Of a stretch of 64,000 nt of DNA, positions 63,069 through 64,000 are shown in pieces. The notes beneath the pieces are model-generated. The model searched no databases. It saw only the letters and a list, made by a program, of their open reading frames with translations, and was not told the DNA's origin. The position numbers and the translations under genes were made by a program. Origin of the DNA: Micropterix aruncella. Taxonomy: Eukaryota > Arthropoda > Insecta > Lepidoptera > Micropterigidae. Location of the stretch: positions 20,948,752 through 21,012,751 of the forward strand of contig OX155967.1 in NCBI GenBank assembly GCA_944548615.1, written 5' to 3'. Every line of letters starts with the position of its first letter. Within the stretch, counting starts at the first letter, position 1.

Positions 63069-63234
63069 CTAAAAGAAAAGATAAACAATAGAGGCTTTAT
63101 TTCAGGAGAAGCTTCAGGAGTTAAACCTTCTAGTAAATCAATGGGATTTCCCAGGAATAATATTGTTTTCCCCCCTGTCTTGGTTCGAAAAAAAAAGAAA
63201 TTGAGAAACTCTAGTTCGTTTCAGGGGAGTGTGA

Positions 63235-63935
63235 CATGTCATTAATAATATCAGATATGCTGATGACACCATCTTGATAGCTGGCACCAGGCAGAGCTTG
63301 CAGAAACTCGTGGACATCGTCAACGTAACAAGAAGGGTCATACGGCATTAACATCAACACTAAAAAGACCAAATACATGGTAGTAAGTCGAACACCGCAG
63401 TTAAAGTCAAACTCTTTCATAAATATCGATGGTACAGACCTTGACAGAGTGAGCCAATACAAATACCTGGGTGTCATAGTCAATGACAAAGGAGACAAAG
63501 TGTCGAAATTAAATGCCGAATTGAGCAGGCCAAGAAGGGCCACAGAAAGGATGGCCAAGCGCCTTGAAGCGTTTGAGATGTGAGTGTATCGGGGAATGCT
63601 TAAAATATTGTGGGTCCCGAAGGCTCGAAATACAACAGTCCTTCAAAGACTGAATAAAAGAGGGACAGAGGTACTCAAAACCGTAAAGAGACGCAAGCTC
63701 GAATACTACGGTCACATAATGCGCAACCCCAAATACGAACTCCTGCAAATAGTAACCCAGGGGAAAATTCAAGGCAAGATGAGGCCTGGGCGGCCAATGA
63801 CAACATGGCGCAAAATCTAGAGCCAGTGGTTCTAGCTGATCACTGGCGCATTGTTCTCTGCGGTGGTCTCCAAGACTGAAATCAGCAATATGACTCCCAA
63901 CCTTCATTAGGAGACGGCACTACAAGAAAAAGAAA
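63235..63935 (+). pseudogene. RTE-like LINE, RT to 3' end remnant
   Basis: Plus-strand frames read IRYADDTILIAGTRQSLQKL (YADD), INTKKTKYMVVSRTP, YKYLGVIVNDKGD, then RRKLEYYGHIMRNPKYELLQ, KMRPGRPMTTW and, at the end, NLH...ALQEK followed by an A-rich stretch. This is the standard RTE order. Stops and a deletion between YLGV and RRKL inactivate it. It may be the same family as 60520-61090. Confidence 0.82.
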
Positions 63936-64000
63936 TTCGTTTCAACCTTTCTCATATTGGAAAGAGTAAATTTTAGGCATATAATTTCTTACATTTAAGA

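Overview
The window is eukaryotic, AT-rich animal DNA, most likely from an arthropod. I infer an insect, and Lepidoptera is plausible but unproven. It contains one host gene: a multi-exon fragment of a low-density lipoprotein receptor-related protein of the LRP1 type on the minus strand. I found 21 exons between 63068 and 1652. All have GT-AG borders and all join in compatible phase, giving about 3.15 kb of coding sequence (roughly 1,048 codons). In transcript order they encode the end of one YWTD beta-propeller, an EGF-like module, a complete propeller, an EGF-like module, a further propeller, an EGF-like module, and about five LDL-receptor class A repeats. This order and several diagnostic stretches match the part of vertebrate LRP1 that runs from the propellers after ligand-binding cluster II into the start of cluster III. 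Both ends of the gene lie outside the window.

The introns, some over 10 kb, are filled with transposable elements and make up about 95 percent of the window. Classes seen: an APE-type LINE with RNase H (nearly complete copy 15183-19999); LINEs with a C-terminal restriction-like endonuclease (complete-looking copy 50225-about 53797, recent 5'-truncated copy 24204-26755, many 3' ends); RTE-like and CR1/Jockey-like remnants; a Penelope-like element (58685-59918); a solo LTR (21061-22401); mariner remnants; hAT elements with 8-bp target duplications; at least three related families of TTAA-flanked piggyBac-type non-autonomous elements; tRNA-derived SINEs; a GC-rich retroposed repeat; and a 1.1-kb element with 27-bp terminal inverted repeats carrying one 126-codon ORF.

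Layout. 1-14375: the 3'-most exons (LDLa repeats, one EGF module) among LINE, SINE and MITE debris. 14376-26847: one mariner insertion enlarged from about 0.9 kb to 12.5 kb by nested elements, all inside one LRP1 intron. 26959-33092: propeller exons. 33300-38860: LINE remnants, a 119-bp minisatellite and an exact 266-bp duplication that copies part of an EGF exon. 39076-50148: hAT elements that each host piggyBac-type MITEs, the 27-bp-TIR element, a GC-rich island of unknown origin, and four exons. 50225-64000: the intact restriction-endonuclease LINE, a 1.4-kb piggyBac-type element whose 3' part gives the empty site for the insertion at 24204, a hammerhead-like motif, the Penelope-like element, RTE pieces and the five most 5' exons.

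No rRNA, tRNA gene, CRISPR or prokaryotic feature is present. Apart from LRP1, every convincing reading frame belongs to a mobile element. All homology statements come from reading motifs and from knowledge of the families; no database search was run.
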